Part shown: positions 31,498 to 41,826 of the stretch, piece after piece
Numbering within the stretch: the first letter of the stretch is position 1
Layout of the letters: every line of letters begins with the position of its first letter
Assembly: GCF_016765635.1 (NCBI RefSeq)
Contig: NZ_JAESVD010000011.1
Span: 1-64,000, forward strand
From: Shewanella schlegeliana
GTDB lineage: Bacteria > Pseudomonadota > Gammaproteobacteria > Enterobacterales > Shewanellaceae
Direction of reading: 5' to 3'
DNA: 64,000 bases
Translations under genes and position numbers: made by a program
Notes under the pieces: model-generated
Databases searched by the model: none
Seen by the model: only the letters and a program-made list of their open reading frames with translations
What the model was told of the DNA's origin: nothing

Positions 31498-31773
31498 TTC
31501 TGCTATTTGACACTTAACAAGCCTCTCTTTAATCCCGACGTTATTGCCTTTTCTCTCAGAGTTATCACACAGCCTAGGTCGTAAGCATCACTTTTTATTC
31601 GTTAATGCCGCCGAATATCACATTAGGTAAATATTGTTATCTTGTTGATGTTTTTATCAACGACCGTTGCTCATACAGGTGTTATCTGTGGCTGAAATGG
31701 GGTACTTTGCTAGCGCAAACCGAGTAGTAGCCAGAGTTGCTGGCTGGTTTTGAATTAGAGAAGTTATTTTTAG

Positions 31774-34326
31774 ATGAAAATTGGCAATAAAATTGTCTTA
31801 GTGATCTTTGGGATTTTCATCCCCCTCATTGTTACAGCTTGTTTAGCCGCAATGACTTGGCTGCACAGTGATGTCGATGCTATTCGTAGCTATATCATAG
31901 AAAAAGAGCTTGAGAGCATTCAGTCGCAGTTGAATAAAGATTTTGACTCGTTTCAACAGGTTTTTCGTAACAATCCACTTTATTCATCACAAGACCTGCT
32001 GAGCTTATCAGGGAACAATGGCGGTTTGTTGAGAGGCACTCAATTACTGGGTCTTGCAGGGAAGCAGTTAACCTACTTGAGAGCGCAAGGTAATGATAAA
32101 TTTGTTCCACCGCCAGAGTTGTTAGCGAGTCAGCGGGAGAGAACCGGGGTATACCTTGATAGTCAGCGGCAGAGTTACTTAATTAGTCTGCAGGGGCCAT
32201 CCTACGCCGAGCGTCTGCTGTTAGTTCGTCGATTGACGGATGAATACCTTTTGAACCTTAGCGCGGACGGGATGATCACCAAGGCTGAAATCCAAATCGG
32301 CACAGCGACTCCAGAACCGGTTCTTGTGGACGATATCGTGACGGCTCAGCTTAAGCTCCCCTCTATGATTGAGCATGCTCCAATTCATCTCTCTATCAGT
32401 TTTTCTAATCACTTTTTCTCGCAGATAGCGTTGCAATATACCTTGCTAACACTAGGACTGTTGGCGCTTATCGTTGCGCTGCAATTAGTGCTGTATTTCT
32501 GGTTGCGACATACGCTTATCAAGCCATTTAAAAAGCTTGTTACTCAATGCTCAAAACTCGATGTCAGCTCCAAAACTGGCCAATTAATTGATAGTGCGGA
32601 AGGCGCTGAATTAGAGCCGTTAACAACAAATATTAATGCGCTTTTGTCAAATCTCTATCGCCAGCAAAGTCACTCTCAAGTTGTCTTGGGCAAGATTTCT
32701 GAAGTCGTTATCTTTACCGATATTAACGCCAAGGTGAGTTACATCAACCCTTATGCTGAGCGTATGCTGGCACTTAATAGTGAGCAGGCGCAGGGGCTAA
32801 GTCTTGAGCAAGTGTTGAGCGGTAACCCTGGACTCAGTGTAAAGGCGCTAGCTTTTATACAAGATACTGATAAAGAGGATGCTACGCTCTTACTGCGCCT
32901 AAATCGTGACACGCCGATGTTTGTCAATGGCAGCTTAACTCATCTACGTTGTCATTCGGGACGGGTGATTGGTGCGGCATTGGTGTTGCGAGACATTACT
33001 CAACAAGTTTTGCTGAAACAGCAGTTGCAGCGCGGTGCTGATTTTGACCCGATTACCGGTTTAGTCACTAGAAGCGTTTTTGGGCATCGATTAGTTAGCT
33101 ATGCGCAGCAAGCAAAGTCTCTTGCTGTTATCTATTTGGACTTGGAGCAGTTTAAGCTAATCAACGATTCCTGTGGTCATAATGCGGGTGATGAGATGCT
33201 TAGCAAGGTGGCAAAAGCGATAGAGTCTTGCCTATTGAATAATGAGTTACTTGGGCGCTTAGGCGGTGATGAGTTTGCCTTGGCGGTAAAGGATCGCACT
33301 GCGCTTGAGATTGCTAAGCTATCGAAAAGCATTATCGCCAGCGTTAACGCACAGATGTTACTTCATGGTGATACCGCTTATCGGGTTGGTTTGAGTATTG
33401 GTATTGCCTTGGCTGGTAATAAGACGCAAGAGGGAGTGCTGGGGTTACTTAAGGATGCAGAAATTGCCTGTCACTCGGCTAAGCAGAAAGGCAGTAACCA
33501 AATACAGTTTTTTGATGGTCGTGATAAAGACCTTAGCTTACTCCGTAATTCGCCTAAGTGGGCGGTTAGAATTGTACAGGCGATAGAGCATAATGAACTG
33601 ATCCTCTATTACCAAAAAATCAAACGCCTCTCCTCCCATAGCCATCGTCAGCGCTTGGAAATCTTGCTACGGATCCAAGAGTCTGATGGACGCTTGCTAC
33701 CGCCAGCGCAATTAATTGCCGCCGCCGAACGCTTTAAGTTGATTGTCGAGGTGGATAAAGAGGTCATCAGAAAAGCCTTCTTGTGGTTATCGCTAAATGA
33801 ACAGCTATGGCATGATCACTGCCTCTCGATAAACTTGTCTGGCAATAGTCTTGGTGCCGAAGGGATCGCAGATTTCATCTTGCGTCAGCAAGCTCGATTT
33901 GGTGTGCCAAGCGCTTGCATTTGCTTTGAGATCACCGAGACCAGTGCGATTCAAAATCGCAGTCGTGCGATGAAGATGCTATTAGGTCTGCGCAGGCGTG
34001 GATTTGCCTTCGCTCTAGACGATTTTGGTAGTGGATTTGCGTCTTATGGTTACCTAAAAGAGATGCCTGTCGACTATGTGAAAATTGATGGTTGCTTCGT
34101 GAAAAATCTAGTCAGTAATGCTAAAGATTATGCCATCGTTAAGTCGGTTAACGATGTATGTCGAGTGATGGGGATCGAGACGGTAGCCGAGTTTGTAGAA
34201 AACCAAGAGATCATGGATAAGCTTGAGATCATCGGGGTTAACTATGCTCAAGGCTATGCCATTGGCCGACCTCAGCCACTCTCGTCTTATCAACCTGAAA
34301 CCGTTTCAGAAATACTAACAGCCTAG
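31774..34326 (+). CDS. membrane GGDEF/EAL sensor protein
   Basis: This is an 850-aa protein. Membrane helices near residues 7-27 and 220-245 enclose a periplasmic sensor domain, followed by a HAMP-like linker, a PAS domain (about 300-400), GGDEF (from about 424; GGDEF at about 497) and EAL (from about 620). The I-site RxxD is absent (LNNE). The EAL signature reads EIL, but the catalytic acidic residues (FEITET, LDDFGSG), VKID, VAEFVEN and QGY are present. The dual output suggests c-di-GMP turnover; the net direction cannot be told. It resembles the single GGDEF/EAL gene that follows hemE in other Shewanella. Confidence 0.88.
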   Translation: MKIGNKIVLVIFGIFIPLIVTACLAAMTWLHSDVDAIRSYIIEKELESIQSQLNKDFDSFQQVFRNNPLYSSQDLLSLSGNNGGLLRGTQLLGLAGKQLTYLRAQGNDKFVPPPELLASQRERTGVYLDSQRQSYLISLQGPSYAERLLLVRRLTDEYLLNLSADGMITKAEIQIGTATPEPVLVDDIVTAQLKLPSMIEHAPIHLSISFSNHFFSQIALQYTLLTLGLLALIVALQLVLYFWLRHTLIKPFKKLVTQCSKLDVSSKTGQLIDSAEGAELEPLTTNINALLSNLYRQQSHSQVVLGKISEVVIFTDINAKVSYINPYAERMLALNSEQAQGLSLEQVLSGNPGLSVKALAFIQDTDKEDATLLLRLNRDTPMFVNGSLTHLRCHSGRVIGAALVLRDITQQVLLKQQLQRGADFDPITGLVTRSVFGHRLVSYAQQAKSLAVIYLDLEQFKLINDSCGHNAGDEMLSKVAKAIESCLLNNELLGRLGGDEFALAVKDRTALEIAKLSKSIIASVNAQMLLHGDTAYRVGLSIGIALAGNKTQEGVLGLLKDAEIACHSAKQKGSNQIQFFDGRDKDLSLLRNSPKWAVRIVQAIEHNELILYYQKIKRLSSHSHRQRLEILLRIQESDGRLLPPAQLIAAAERFKLIVEVDKEVIRKAFLWLSLNEQLWHDHCLSINLSGNSLGAEGIADFILRQQARFGVPSACICFEITETSAIQNRSRAMKMLLGLRRRGFAFALDDFGSGFASYGYLKEMPVDYVKIDGCFVKNLVSNAKDYAIVKSVNDVCRVMGIETVAEFVENQEIMDKLEIIGVNYAQGYAIGRPQPLSSYQPETVSEILTA

Positions 34327-34400
34327 CACTTGTTGAACTCAATTTGCGCGTAGGGTTTATATGTGTGGGATTAAAGGGGGGCATGTCGGTAGGTAGAGTC

Positions 34401-34437
34401 GGGTCGCTGACTGCGACCCCTCGATAAGCGAGTTTTT
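34401..34437 (+). terminator. possible terminator
   Basis: GGGTCGC pairs with GCGACCC, followed by the small stem CTCG-ATAAG-CGAG and TTTTT. It lies 75 bp past the GGDEF/EAL gene and may end its transcript. Confidence 0.45.
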
Positions 34438-34460
34438 GGCTTAATTAATCTGAGTAAAGA

Positions 34461-34679
34461 TTATTTATTTAGATGTTTAACAATCGCTTCAGCCGCTTCG
34501 GCTTTGGTCGCTTTATCAGCTGATGCTTCAATATGTGTGGTGGCGTTATGGCCTGTCATATTTTCTGCAATATGCAGCCAGTCTGGATGCCAGTAGAAAG
34601 AGGAGCCTGAAAGGGTATCCCAATTATGGACACCTGATGTTTCGCCTTGATAGATAAGATCGCCAATTGAATATTTCAT
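34461..34679 (-). CDS. small hypothetical protein
   Basis: This is a 72-aa protein with no family I recognise. An AGGGG ribosome site stands before its ATG. The sequence starts MKYSIGDLIYQGETSG, is rich in Trp/His in the middle (HNWDTLSGSSFYWHPDWLH) and ends in an Ala/Lys-rich helix. It has no signal peptide or membrane segment. It lies alone on the minus strand between two large genes. Composition and ribosome site support a real gene, but the function is unknown. Confidence 0.65.
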   Translation of the reverse strand: MKYSIGDLIYQGETSGVHNWDTLSGSSFYWHPDWLHIAENMTGHNATTHIEASADKATKAEAAEAIVKHLNK

Positions 34680-34875
34680 AGTTAACCCCTGATATTTAAG
34701 TTTAATTATTTAAAATCTTTTAGCGTATATCACTCATTTCTAACTGAATGAGCCTAATTGCTGATTTGTTTAGAATGCGCTTTCAAATAATGAGAGTGTG
34801 TTATCTAGATCACAAAACAGTTGATTGCTTGGTGGTAGTAAGTCAAACAGGCAAGGTGATATCTGCTAGAAGGTT

Positions 34876-34898
34876 AAGCCCAGCTCTCACTGGGCTTA
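34876..34898 (-). terminator. hairpin after the repeat lipoprotein
   Basis: AAGCCCAG and CTGGGCTT pair around a seven-base loop just past the stop codon. On the minus strand the T tract after it is poor, so termination strength is doubtful. Confidence 0.4.
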
Positions 34899-34906
34899 CT
34901 CGAAGC

Positions 34907-37906
34907 CTAAGGATTGGTTAATTCTAGGTTGATCAACCACCAAGCTCTAGATTGAATATCCCCAGCTTCAATGACTCCGCCGCTGCGATAAGGTTTGGCA
35001 AAGTGCACCAGCACTATTGGTGAGCTTGTCTGGTAGCGACCAGGCTCGGTAAACCAAGTATTAAAAGCATCTTCTTTGTTGAGGCTAACCGTCACCTCTG
35101 AGCTAATAGGCTGGCTCAATCCTGGGCAGGTATAGATAGTTTTGGAGCTGATAGGGAAGGCGACTTGACTACCATCACTGCAACGACTGGTTTTTTGCAG
35201 CCTTAACGTGACTAAGGTGCAGTCCTTCATGTTGATAGGATCCTTACAGACTTGAGCGACCATGGTTGAGTAGCCACCACTATGCTCATCGCTGGGCTGA
35301 TTGGTTAATTCGCCTCTAGCGCCAAAGGCTGTGAAGTATGAAACTTCATTGGCAGCGTTCTCAACAGGAGAGACTATTTGCAGATCTGTTCCATTAAAAT
35401 CAACACTGGCTTCTTCACCTAACCCCGCCTCGATCTCTGAGATAAACAATTTATAGGTCGCCGATGAAGACTGATAATTTTGTCCACCATCGTCAGTTAC
35501 AACGATACCGAAGTAGTTATTCTCTCGAGACTTAGGGTAGGTGTGTACCGTGACCTCACCATTGGACGCTAACTCGGCAAGCTCTGGAGAGACGACAGTT
35601 TCTAGTTCATAGCTCAGCTTCCCGAACTGATTTATTGCAGCCGGAGCCTTAACAACACGATCAGGGTAAAACGCGACATTTAGAATATTAGCCTCTAAAG
35701 CTAGACCGGGGTGCTTGGCCTTTTCAATATTCACATTGAACTCACGGACGGTACGTTCGAAGTTTCTACTTTGCTCTATCACGCTAATTTTCGTAAGCCC
35801 AGCTCCATTAATACTTAGCATACCGCTTACTGGATCAATGCTGGCAATGTGGCTGGTTTGCAGGTCGCTGTAATAGCTAATTTCACTGCCTACCCCTCGT
35901 CCCGTTATTGTTGGAGAGGGAAGTGTCGCTCCATCGGCAAATTGTGTATTGAGTAGTGTTGTTGAAAGTTCGAGTTCGGTATTCTCTGCTGCTTTATCAA
36001 TCACAACATTAAATTCAGCTTTTTGGGAAACATGCCCAGCATCGCCTTTGTCTGTCACTATGTAGGTGGCAGAGCCCGCGTTGTTAATCGTGAAGGTTTG
36101 TGCGGCCTCATTAATGGTAATGACATCACTTTGTCCATGTTTAAATTGCCACTCAAGCTCGCCGATACTACCAGAGATAGGGATGTCGAGGGTTCTTGCT
36201 GCAAAGTAAGCCACCCGTACTGAGGCAATAGAGAGCGTGCCGTACAGAGGAGATACATCGACATAAAACCGCTCTGTTGCAGGAGCGAAATAGTCATCTC
36301 CTGAATCAAGCGCAGTTAGCCAGCCTCGACCTGCGCCGATGATCGTTATAATGCCTGTATCGGGATCTTGCTTGAGTACAGCGTCCCCATTATTGTCGAC
36401 GGTAAAGCGCACATCGCCTTTATTATTTAACACTATGGGATTAAATACTGCATTCTCTGCATAGTCTACGCGAGTGTTGCTTAAGATAAGTTGGTTGTTG
36501 ACCTGCTTGTCGATAGTGACGCTAAAGTTTTGCTGTTGGCTGGCCCAAAAATCTCCACCATCATCTTTGACGACCACTTGAGCTGTTCCCGGTTTCAATA
36601 CCGTTATCTCGCCTGTAGCGGCATTCACCGCGATAACATTAGTTGGGCTGCTATCAGCTAATGCATAAGTTAACTGACCATGATTACCTATGACTTGAGC
36701 TTGAATTGTTTGATTTGCTTGAAAACGAGCTTGAATGTCTAAACCGTCTAAAGAGTCAGAATTAATCCTAGTTACTTCTACCTCTATTGACAGTGTTTTA
36801 GCTAGGAAGTTTTTATCACCAGTATCATCAACGGTGACTTGTGTTTTACCAATTCCAATAGAGTTAAAGAGACCTTTTTCTGCATCAATGATATCAATAA
36901 CACCGGAATTTGCTCCCTCTGCGAGGGTAAAAGACAGTAGCCCTTTTGCGCCAGTGACAGCCAGAGTTTGCAGAGCATCTTCATTGTATGTCGTCGTGAC
37001 ATCAGTAGCTTGTAGTGCAAGGTTTTCTGCTTGATTGATTTGTACTTTAAATTGTTGAGGTGCAACAGTCTTATGATATTGCGGGGCATCTTGTAACACC
37101 TCTACGAGTGTGTCTCCTGCACCAACGACAAGCATTTCACCACTGACTTCATCAATCTGTATCACATCTGTATTTGCTCCATCGACTAAAGCGTAGTGAA
37201 TACTTTGTGTTGGTGTTCCGCTGTATATTGGGAGCAGCTTTGCTCCTAATAGGAAAGGTTTATTTATCACATCACTAAACTGAGCAAATTCGGTTTGCGC
37301 AGTTTCAACTGTGATTTTAAATTGCTGTGTATCAGCTTGATAGTTGCGACCACCATCATCGGTGACGTCAATAATTACACTGCCGCTCCCCCAAATCAGG
37401 AACTCACCACCAGGTTCAATCAGTACGACTTGATCGCTTTGAGCTGATGCAAGTTCATATTCGATATCACCAAGTGCACCATCTACATTAGCTTGATGAC
37501 GTTCGCCTGCTTGGTAGGCAAAGCTTAGATCATTTGTTACTAGAGGCTGGCGAGGGGACTTGCTGATGGTGATATTGAAGTGGGTGTTTATTGGAAGGTA
37601 ATGCTCACTCCCTGAATCGGTTGCGATGAGTTCGGTGTTACCAGCATTGAGAATCGTCAGGTTACGTTTGTCGGCTGAGATCTGCAATACATCATCGGGA
37701 GCGCCTGCTGCAAGTTGATAACTGATCTTTCCTAACTGGCCTTGAATTGTCGGTATGATTACGCCATTAGGCGAGAATGTTTGTTTGATATCAGCCACTT
37801 TCATTGGTGGGTGGGGTTCTTTTTGTGGTTGTGGTTCCGTTGGGTCTGAATCCCCACCTCCACATGCAGTCAGTAAAAGAAGTAATAACAGGCTTAAGTA
37901 CTTCAT
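34907..37906 (-). CDS. large repeat lipoprotein of unknown function
   Basis: This is a 999-aa protein. A lipobox (LLLTAC, Cys15) follows a short signal peptide, then GGGDSDP and a Pro-rich spacer. About nine divergent tandem repeats of 85-95 residues follow (from about 40 to 835), each with G-x-L-x-Y-x-L, a V-I-x-I-D-x-x-x-G turn, x-A-G-x-T and V-T-D-D-G-G-x-N-Y, resembling Ig-like or cadherin-like folds. The C-terminal 160 residues differ and contain four cysteines (CKD, CTL, CSD, CPG). It is probably anchored in the outer membrane and exposed, perhaps an adhesin. No neighbour suggests a partner. Confidence 0.75.
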   Translation of the reverse strand: MKYLSLLLLLLLTACGGGDSDPTEPQPQKEPHPPMKVADIKQTFSPNGVIIPTIQGQLGKISYQLAAGAPDDVLQISADKRNLTILNAGNTELIATDSGSEHYLPINTHFNITISKSPRQPLVTNDLSFAYQAGERHQANVDGALGDIEYELASAQSDQVVLIEPGGEFLIWGSGSVIIDVTDDGGRNYQADTQQFKITVETAQTEFAQFSDVINKPFLLGAKLLPIYSGTPTQSIHYALVDGANTDVIQIDEVSGEMLVVGAGDTLVEVLQDAPQYHKTVAPQQFKVQINQAENLALQATDVTTTYNEDALQTLAVTGAKGLLSFTLAEGANSGVIDIIDAEKGLFNSIGIGKTQVTVDDTGDKNFLAKTLSIEVEVTRINSDSLDGLDIQARFQANQTIQAQVIGNHGQLTYALADSSPTNVIAVNAATGEITVLKPGTAQVVVKDDGGDFWASQQQNFSVTIDKQVNNQLILSNTRVDYAENAVFNPIVLNNKGDVRFTVDNNGDAVLKQDPDTGIITIIGAGRGWLTALDSGDDYFAPATERFYVDVSPLYGTLSIASVRVAYFAARTLDIPISGSIGELEWQFKHGQSDVITINEAAQTFTINNAGSATYIVTDKGDAGHVSQKAEFNVVIDKAAENTELELSTTLLNTQFADGATLPSPTITGRGVGSEISYYSDLQTSHIASIDPVSGMLSINGAGLTKISVIEQSRNFERTVREFNVNIEKAKHPGLALEANILNVAFYPDRVVKAPAAINQFGKLSYELETVVSPELAELASNGEVTVHTYPKSRENNYFGIVVTDDGGQNYQSSSATYKLFISEIEAGLGEEASVDFNGTDLQIVSPVENAANEVSYFTAFGARGELTNQPSDEHSGGYSTMVAQVCKDPINMKDCTLVTLRLQKTSRCSDGSQVAFPISSKTIYTCPGLSQPISSEVTVSLNKEDAFNTWFTEPGRYQTSSPIVLVHFAKPYRSGGVIEAGDIQSRAWWLINLELTNP

Positions 37907-38351
37907 GGCGCCTCCAGCTTAAAATTGAAGCGGGAGTATACGTTTGTGATAAATATGCTGCAATGAGGTGGCAGGGCGTTATTTATCACTGGTTGAGCTG
38001 TTTTTTGTTGGTGGTAAGTTTCGTATGCAGCATTAAAGTTGCATATAAAAACAATGTTTTAGGTTAACCTTTGAACAATATGGTAAAGCTGTTGATACAG
38101 ATGTAATTAATTGGTGTGTTTATGCAGATAATCTGCATTTAAAAAAAATGAGAACTGGATCCCATTTTGGAGGCGTTAGATTTTGGAATAGTCGGATTTG
38201 AGAGTGTTAGGAATAATATAAATTTTTTAAATACACAGTGTTTGCGCCATTTTAGAACTAAGTCACTTAGGGTTATCGATATAGATAAACAACGCTTGTA
38301 GAGGGAGCATCACTCTAATATCTTGGTACGAATGAAGGGGAGAGCACAGAC
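37907..38351. other. gene-free stretch
   Basis: This 445-bp AT-rich stretch lies upstream of the repeat lipoprotein and past purD. It must hold the lipoprotein promoter. I see no repeats, RNA genes or convincing promoter hexamers. Confidence 0.5.
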
Positions 38352-38380
38352 ATAAAAAAGCCCAGCGTTAACTGGGCTTA
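38352..38380 (-). terminator. purD terminator
   Basis: AAGCCCAG and CTGGGCTT pair on the minus strand and are followed by TTTTTT. It lies 24 bp past the purD stop. Confidence 0.88.
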
Positions 38381-38403
38381 AACTGGTAATGGCTTATAAG
38401 GGA

Positions 38404-39705
38404 TTAGCCTTCGCCGTTTTCACGGGCTATTGCGCGGTATGCAATGTCTGTACGGAAGTAGACGTCATCCCAATGGATGGCATCAACTAAGCCGTATGCT
38501 GCTCGTTGCGCTTCAGTGACTGTATTTCCAAGGGCTGTTGCACATAACACGCGGCCGCCATTGGTAACAACGTTGCCATCTTGCATGCTAGTACCCGCGT
38601 GGAACACTTTAGCGTCGTTGTTACCCAAAGACAGACCCTCAATCACGTCGTGCTTGCGGTAAGCGTCAGGATAACCACCTGCAGCCATTACTACACCGAC
38701 TGCTGCGCGAGTATCAAACTCTGCAGTGACCTGATCAAGCTCGCCACGAGTCGAGGCTAAGCAAAGTTCAACCAGATCAGACTTAAGACGCATCATAATC
38801 GGCTGGGTTTCTGGGTCGCCAAAGCGGCAGTTGTACTCAAGCACTTTAGCACTGCCATCAGGTGAAATCATCAAGCCTGCGTATAAGAAGCCTGTGTAAA
38901 CATTGCCTTCATCTGCCATGCCATCAACGGTTGGACGAATAACATGCTCGATAGTCCAGTCGTGAACTGCTTGAGTCACAACGGGGGCTGGTGAGTATGC
39001 GCCCATGCCGCCAGTGTTTGGACCATGGTCGCCATTATCACGGGCTTTATGATCTTGGCTGGTGGCCATAGCTAAAATGTTCTTACCATCCACCATTACA
39101 ATAAAGCTGGCTTCTTCGCCTTTTAGGAACTCTTCGATAACCACGCGAGAACCCGCTTCACCGAACTTGTTACCGGCTAGCATATCTTCGATTGCAGCAT
39201 CGGCTTCAACTTGGTCTGCTGCGATGATCACGCCTTTACCCGCCGCCAAGCCATCGGCCTTAATCACGATAGGGAAACCCGTTAAGCCAGTAACTTGCTT
39301 AACATAAGCCTTAGCTGGCTCAATTTCGGTAAAGTTTGAATAAGCTGCTGTAGGTATGCCGTGGCGAGCCAAGAAGTCTTTTGTGAAGGCTTTAGACGAT
39401 TCTAGCTGCGCAGCCCCTTTAGTTGGGCCAAAGATTGGCAGGCCTGCTTCGTTAAAAGCATCAACCACACCCAGTGCCAACGGCACTTCTGGGCCAACTA
39501 TGGTGATCGCGACTTTTTGTTCTGTAGCAAACGCCACCAATGCCGAGATCTCTTCAACATTAATTGGCACGTTTTCAAGCTTCGGCTCCAATGCGGTGCC
39601 AGCGTTACCCGGTGCAACAAAGACAGTTTTAACTTGCTCAGATTGCGCCGCCTTCCATGCCAATGCATGTTCGCGACCGCCGCCACCAATAATCAATACT
39701 TTCAT
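38404..39705 (-). CDS. purD: phosphoribosylamine-glycine ligase PurD
   Basis: This 433-aa ATP-grasp enzyme starts MKVLIIGGGGREHALAWK, the PurD signature. It has the ATP-grasp lysine motif GFPIVIKADGLAAGKGV and the metal-binding CRFGDPETQ. It joins phosphoribosylamine and glycine to make GAR, the second step of purine synthesis. It lies 183 bp downstream of purH on the same strand, the common purHD pair; a short hairpin (AGGTCCTA-AAATG-TAGGACCT, 39853-39873) stands between them. Confidence 0.97.
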   Translation of the reverse strand: MKVLIIGGGGREHALAWKAAQSEQVKTVFVAPGNAGTALEPKLENVPINVEEISALVAFATEQKVAITIVGPEVPLALGVVDAFNEAGLPIFGPTKGAAQLESSKAFTKDFLARHGIPTAAYSNFTEIEPAKAYVKQVTGLTGFPIVIKADGLAAGKGVIIAADQVEADAAIEDMLAGNKFGEAGSRVVIEEFLKGEEASFIVMVDGKNILAMATSQDHKARDNGDHGPNTGGMGAYSPAPVVTQAVHDWTIEHVIRPTVDGMADEGNVYTGFLYAGLMISPDGSAKVLEYNCRFGDPETQPIMMRLKSDLVELCLASTRGELDQVTAEFDTRAAVGVVMAAGGYPDAYRKHDVIEGLSLGNNDAKVFHAGTSMQDGNVVTNGGRVLCATALGNTVTEAQRAAYGLVDAIHWDDVYFRTDIAYRAIARENGEG

Positions 39706-39888
39706 TTTTTAATCCTTAATCGCTTCTTCATCGGTCCTTGAGCGGCATCAAACATACTCATGTATTGGCATACACTCCATGTGTTTTCTTTGCTCAATAA
39801 CCGATGACTTTGCGCTAAACCTTAAAAATCAATTTTTAGAAACTTTAGGCAAAGGTCCTAAAATGTAGGACCTAAAGCTCCATATAAA

Positions 39889-41478
39889 TTAATGACGGAA
39901 ATGACGCATGCCAGTAAATACCATTGCCATGCCGTGCTCGTCTGCTGCTGCGATGATCTCTTCATCGCGGATAGAACCGCCTGGCTGGATGATACAGCTG
40001 ATGCCTGCTTCTGCTGCAGCATCGATACCATCACGGAATGGGAAGAACGCGTCTGACGCCATTACTGAGTCTTGTACTTCTAGCCCTTCGTCAGCCGCTT
40101 TAATACCAGCAACTTTAGCGCTATAAACTCGGCTCATTTGGCCTGCGCCAACACCGATAGTCATGCTGTTTTTGGCGTAGACAATCGCATTTGATTTAAC
40201 AAACTTAGCCACCTTCCAGCAGAACATCAGATCTTTCATTTCGCTTGCAGTTGGCTGACGCTTAGAAACCACCTTAACGTCATCGATTCCAACCATGCCT
40301 TGGTCACGGTCTTGCAGTAGCAGACCACCGTTTACACGCTTGTAATCTAGACTGGTGGTCTTGCTTGTCCACTGTCCGCACTCGAGTAAACGTACGTTGG
40401 CCTTAGCGGCAACGACATCGCGAGCTGCTTGGCTAACTTTAGGAGCAATGATCACTTCAACAAATTGACGTTCAACAATCGCGCTTGCGGTTGCTGCATC
40501 TAGCTCGCCGTTAAAGGCGATGATGCCGCCAAAGGCTGACGTTGGGTCAGTTTGGAATGCACGGTTGTAGGCTTCAAGTAGGTTTTCACCAATTGCCACA
40601 CCACATGGGTTGGCGTGCTTAACGATTACACATGCTGGCTCATCGAACTCTTTAACGCACTCAAGTGCAGAATCGGTATCGGCGATATTGTTGTAAGAAA
40701 GCGCCTTACCTTGTAGCTGAACTGCGGTGGCAACAGAAGCTTCATCAAGATTAGTGTCAACGTAGAAAGCGGCTGTTTGATGGCTGTTTTCGCCATAGCG
40801 CAAGTCTTGCTTCTTCACTAACTGCGTGTTGTAAGTGCGTGGGAACTTAGAGTCTTCATGGCACTCATCTTTGCTGTGTGCAGGCACTTTAGTACCGAAG
40901 TAGTTAGCAATCATGCCATCGTATGCAGCTGTGTGCTCAAACGCTGCAATCGCAAGATCAAAGCGAGTTTCAAGCGTAGTGCTACCTTCGTTCGCTTGCA
41001 TCTCGGCAATCACGCGGCCGTAGTCGTTAGCGTTAACAATAATGGTAGTGTCTTTGTGGTTTTTAGCGGTAGAGCGCACCATAGTTGGGCCACCGATATC
41101 GATGTTCTCGATAGCGTCGGCAAGAGTACAACCCTCAGCCGCTACAGTTGCTGCGAATGGATATAAGTTAACAGCAACCAAGTCGATCGGCTTGATGTTG
41201 TTTTGCTCCATTACGATTTCGTCGATACCACGACGCGCTAAAATACCGCCATGCACTTTAGGGTGCAGGGTTTTAACGCGGCCATCCATGATTTCTGGGT
41301 GACCAGTATAGTCTGATACTTCAATGACAGGCACGCCATTATCAGCCAGCAGGCGTGCGGTGCCACCAGTAGAAAGTAGCTCAACACCTTGAGCATGCAG
41401 CGCTTGTGCAAACTCTAGGATTCCGGTTTTATCTGAAACGCTTAACAGCGCGCGACGAATAGGTCTGGCATTATTCAT
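39889..41478 (-). CDS. purH: bifunctional AICAR transformylase/IMP cyclohydrolase PurH
   Basis: This is a 529-aa protein. The N-terminal MGS-like cyclohydrolase domain contains [11 protein letters not shown] and STGGTARLL. The transformylase domain contains the catalytic KHANPCGVA and the segment TDPTSAFGG. It carries out the last two steps of IMP synthesis, formylating AICAR with 10-formyl-THF and closing the ring. The upstream region should hold the promoter and perhaps a purine operator, but I did not find a convincing PurR box. Confidence 0.97.
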   Translation of the reverse strand: MNNARPIRRALLSVSDKTGILEFAQALHAQGVELLSTGGTARLLADNGVPVIEVSDYTGHPEIMDGRVKTLHPKVHGGILARRGIDEIVMEQNNIKPIDLVAVNLYPFAATVAAEGCTLADAIENIDIGGPTMVRSTAKNHKDTTIIVNANDYGRVIAEMQANEGSTTLETRFDLAIAAFEHTAAYDGMIANYFGTKVPAHSKDECHEDSKFPRTYNTQLVKKQDLRYGENSHQTAAFYVDTNLDEASVATAVQLQGKALSYNNIADTDSALECVKEFDEPACVIVKHANPCGVAIGENLLEAYNRAFQTDPTSAFGGIIAFNGELDAATASAIVERQFVEVIIAPKVSQAARDVVAAKANVRLLECGQWTSKTTSLDYKRVNGGLLLQDRDQGMVGIDDVKVVSKRQPTASEMKDLMFCWKVAKFVKSNAIVYAKNSMTIGVGAGQMSRVYSAKVAGIKAADEGLEVQDSVMASDAFFPFRDGIDAAAEAGISCIIQPGGSIRDEEIIAAADEHGMAMVFTGMRHFRH

Positions 41479-41590
41479 TGTAGGTACAGGGTCCAGTAGT
41501 TATTTTTAAGGATCTTTCGGAAAACAGAACAGTCTCACCCTCTTTAACGGCTAATACTGCTTTCCAAAAGTCCCTCAAGTTTTTACTCTC

Positions 41591-41633
41591 CCGTCACGGC
41601 GCGCGTATTTTAACGTAAATTTTCACGTGACGG
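41591..41633. repeat. inverted repeat upstream of purH
   Basis: CCGTCACG (41591-41598) and CGTGACGG (41626-41633) form an 8-bp inverted repeat around 27 bases that include TTTAACGTAAATTTT. It could be a regulator site or a leader hairpin of purH. The function is unknown. Confidence 0.35.
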
Positions 41634-41707
41634 TGTTTTTTTCTGCGCGATTTCACAATACGTTCAGCAGAACAAGCTTTCTTGTTTATTTAAGCGCAGA
41701 ATAACTC

Positions 41708-41739
41708 TTGACCTTGGATACAACTCCAAGGTTTATACT
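41708..41739 (+). promoter_or_regulatory. MerR/ZntR-type promoter-operator
   Basis: TTGACC (41708-41713) and TATACT (41734-41739) are separated by 20 bp, the over-long spacer that marks MerR-family promoters. Within it is the perfect dyad ACCTTGGA-N6-TCCAAGGT (41711-41732). E. coli ZntR binds a dyad with the same TGGA-N6-TCCA core. It lies 88 bp before the regulator start, so the regulator and permease should form an autoregulated metal-induced operon. Strong sequence evidence; the inducing metal is inferred. Confidence 0.88.
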
Positions 41740-41826
41740 TTAGAAACTCAAGCGAGTAAATCAGGCAAATTTGAAACTTTATCACCCTGATTTTGAGCTT
41801 AAATTCAAGATTGATTTGGAGCTGGC

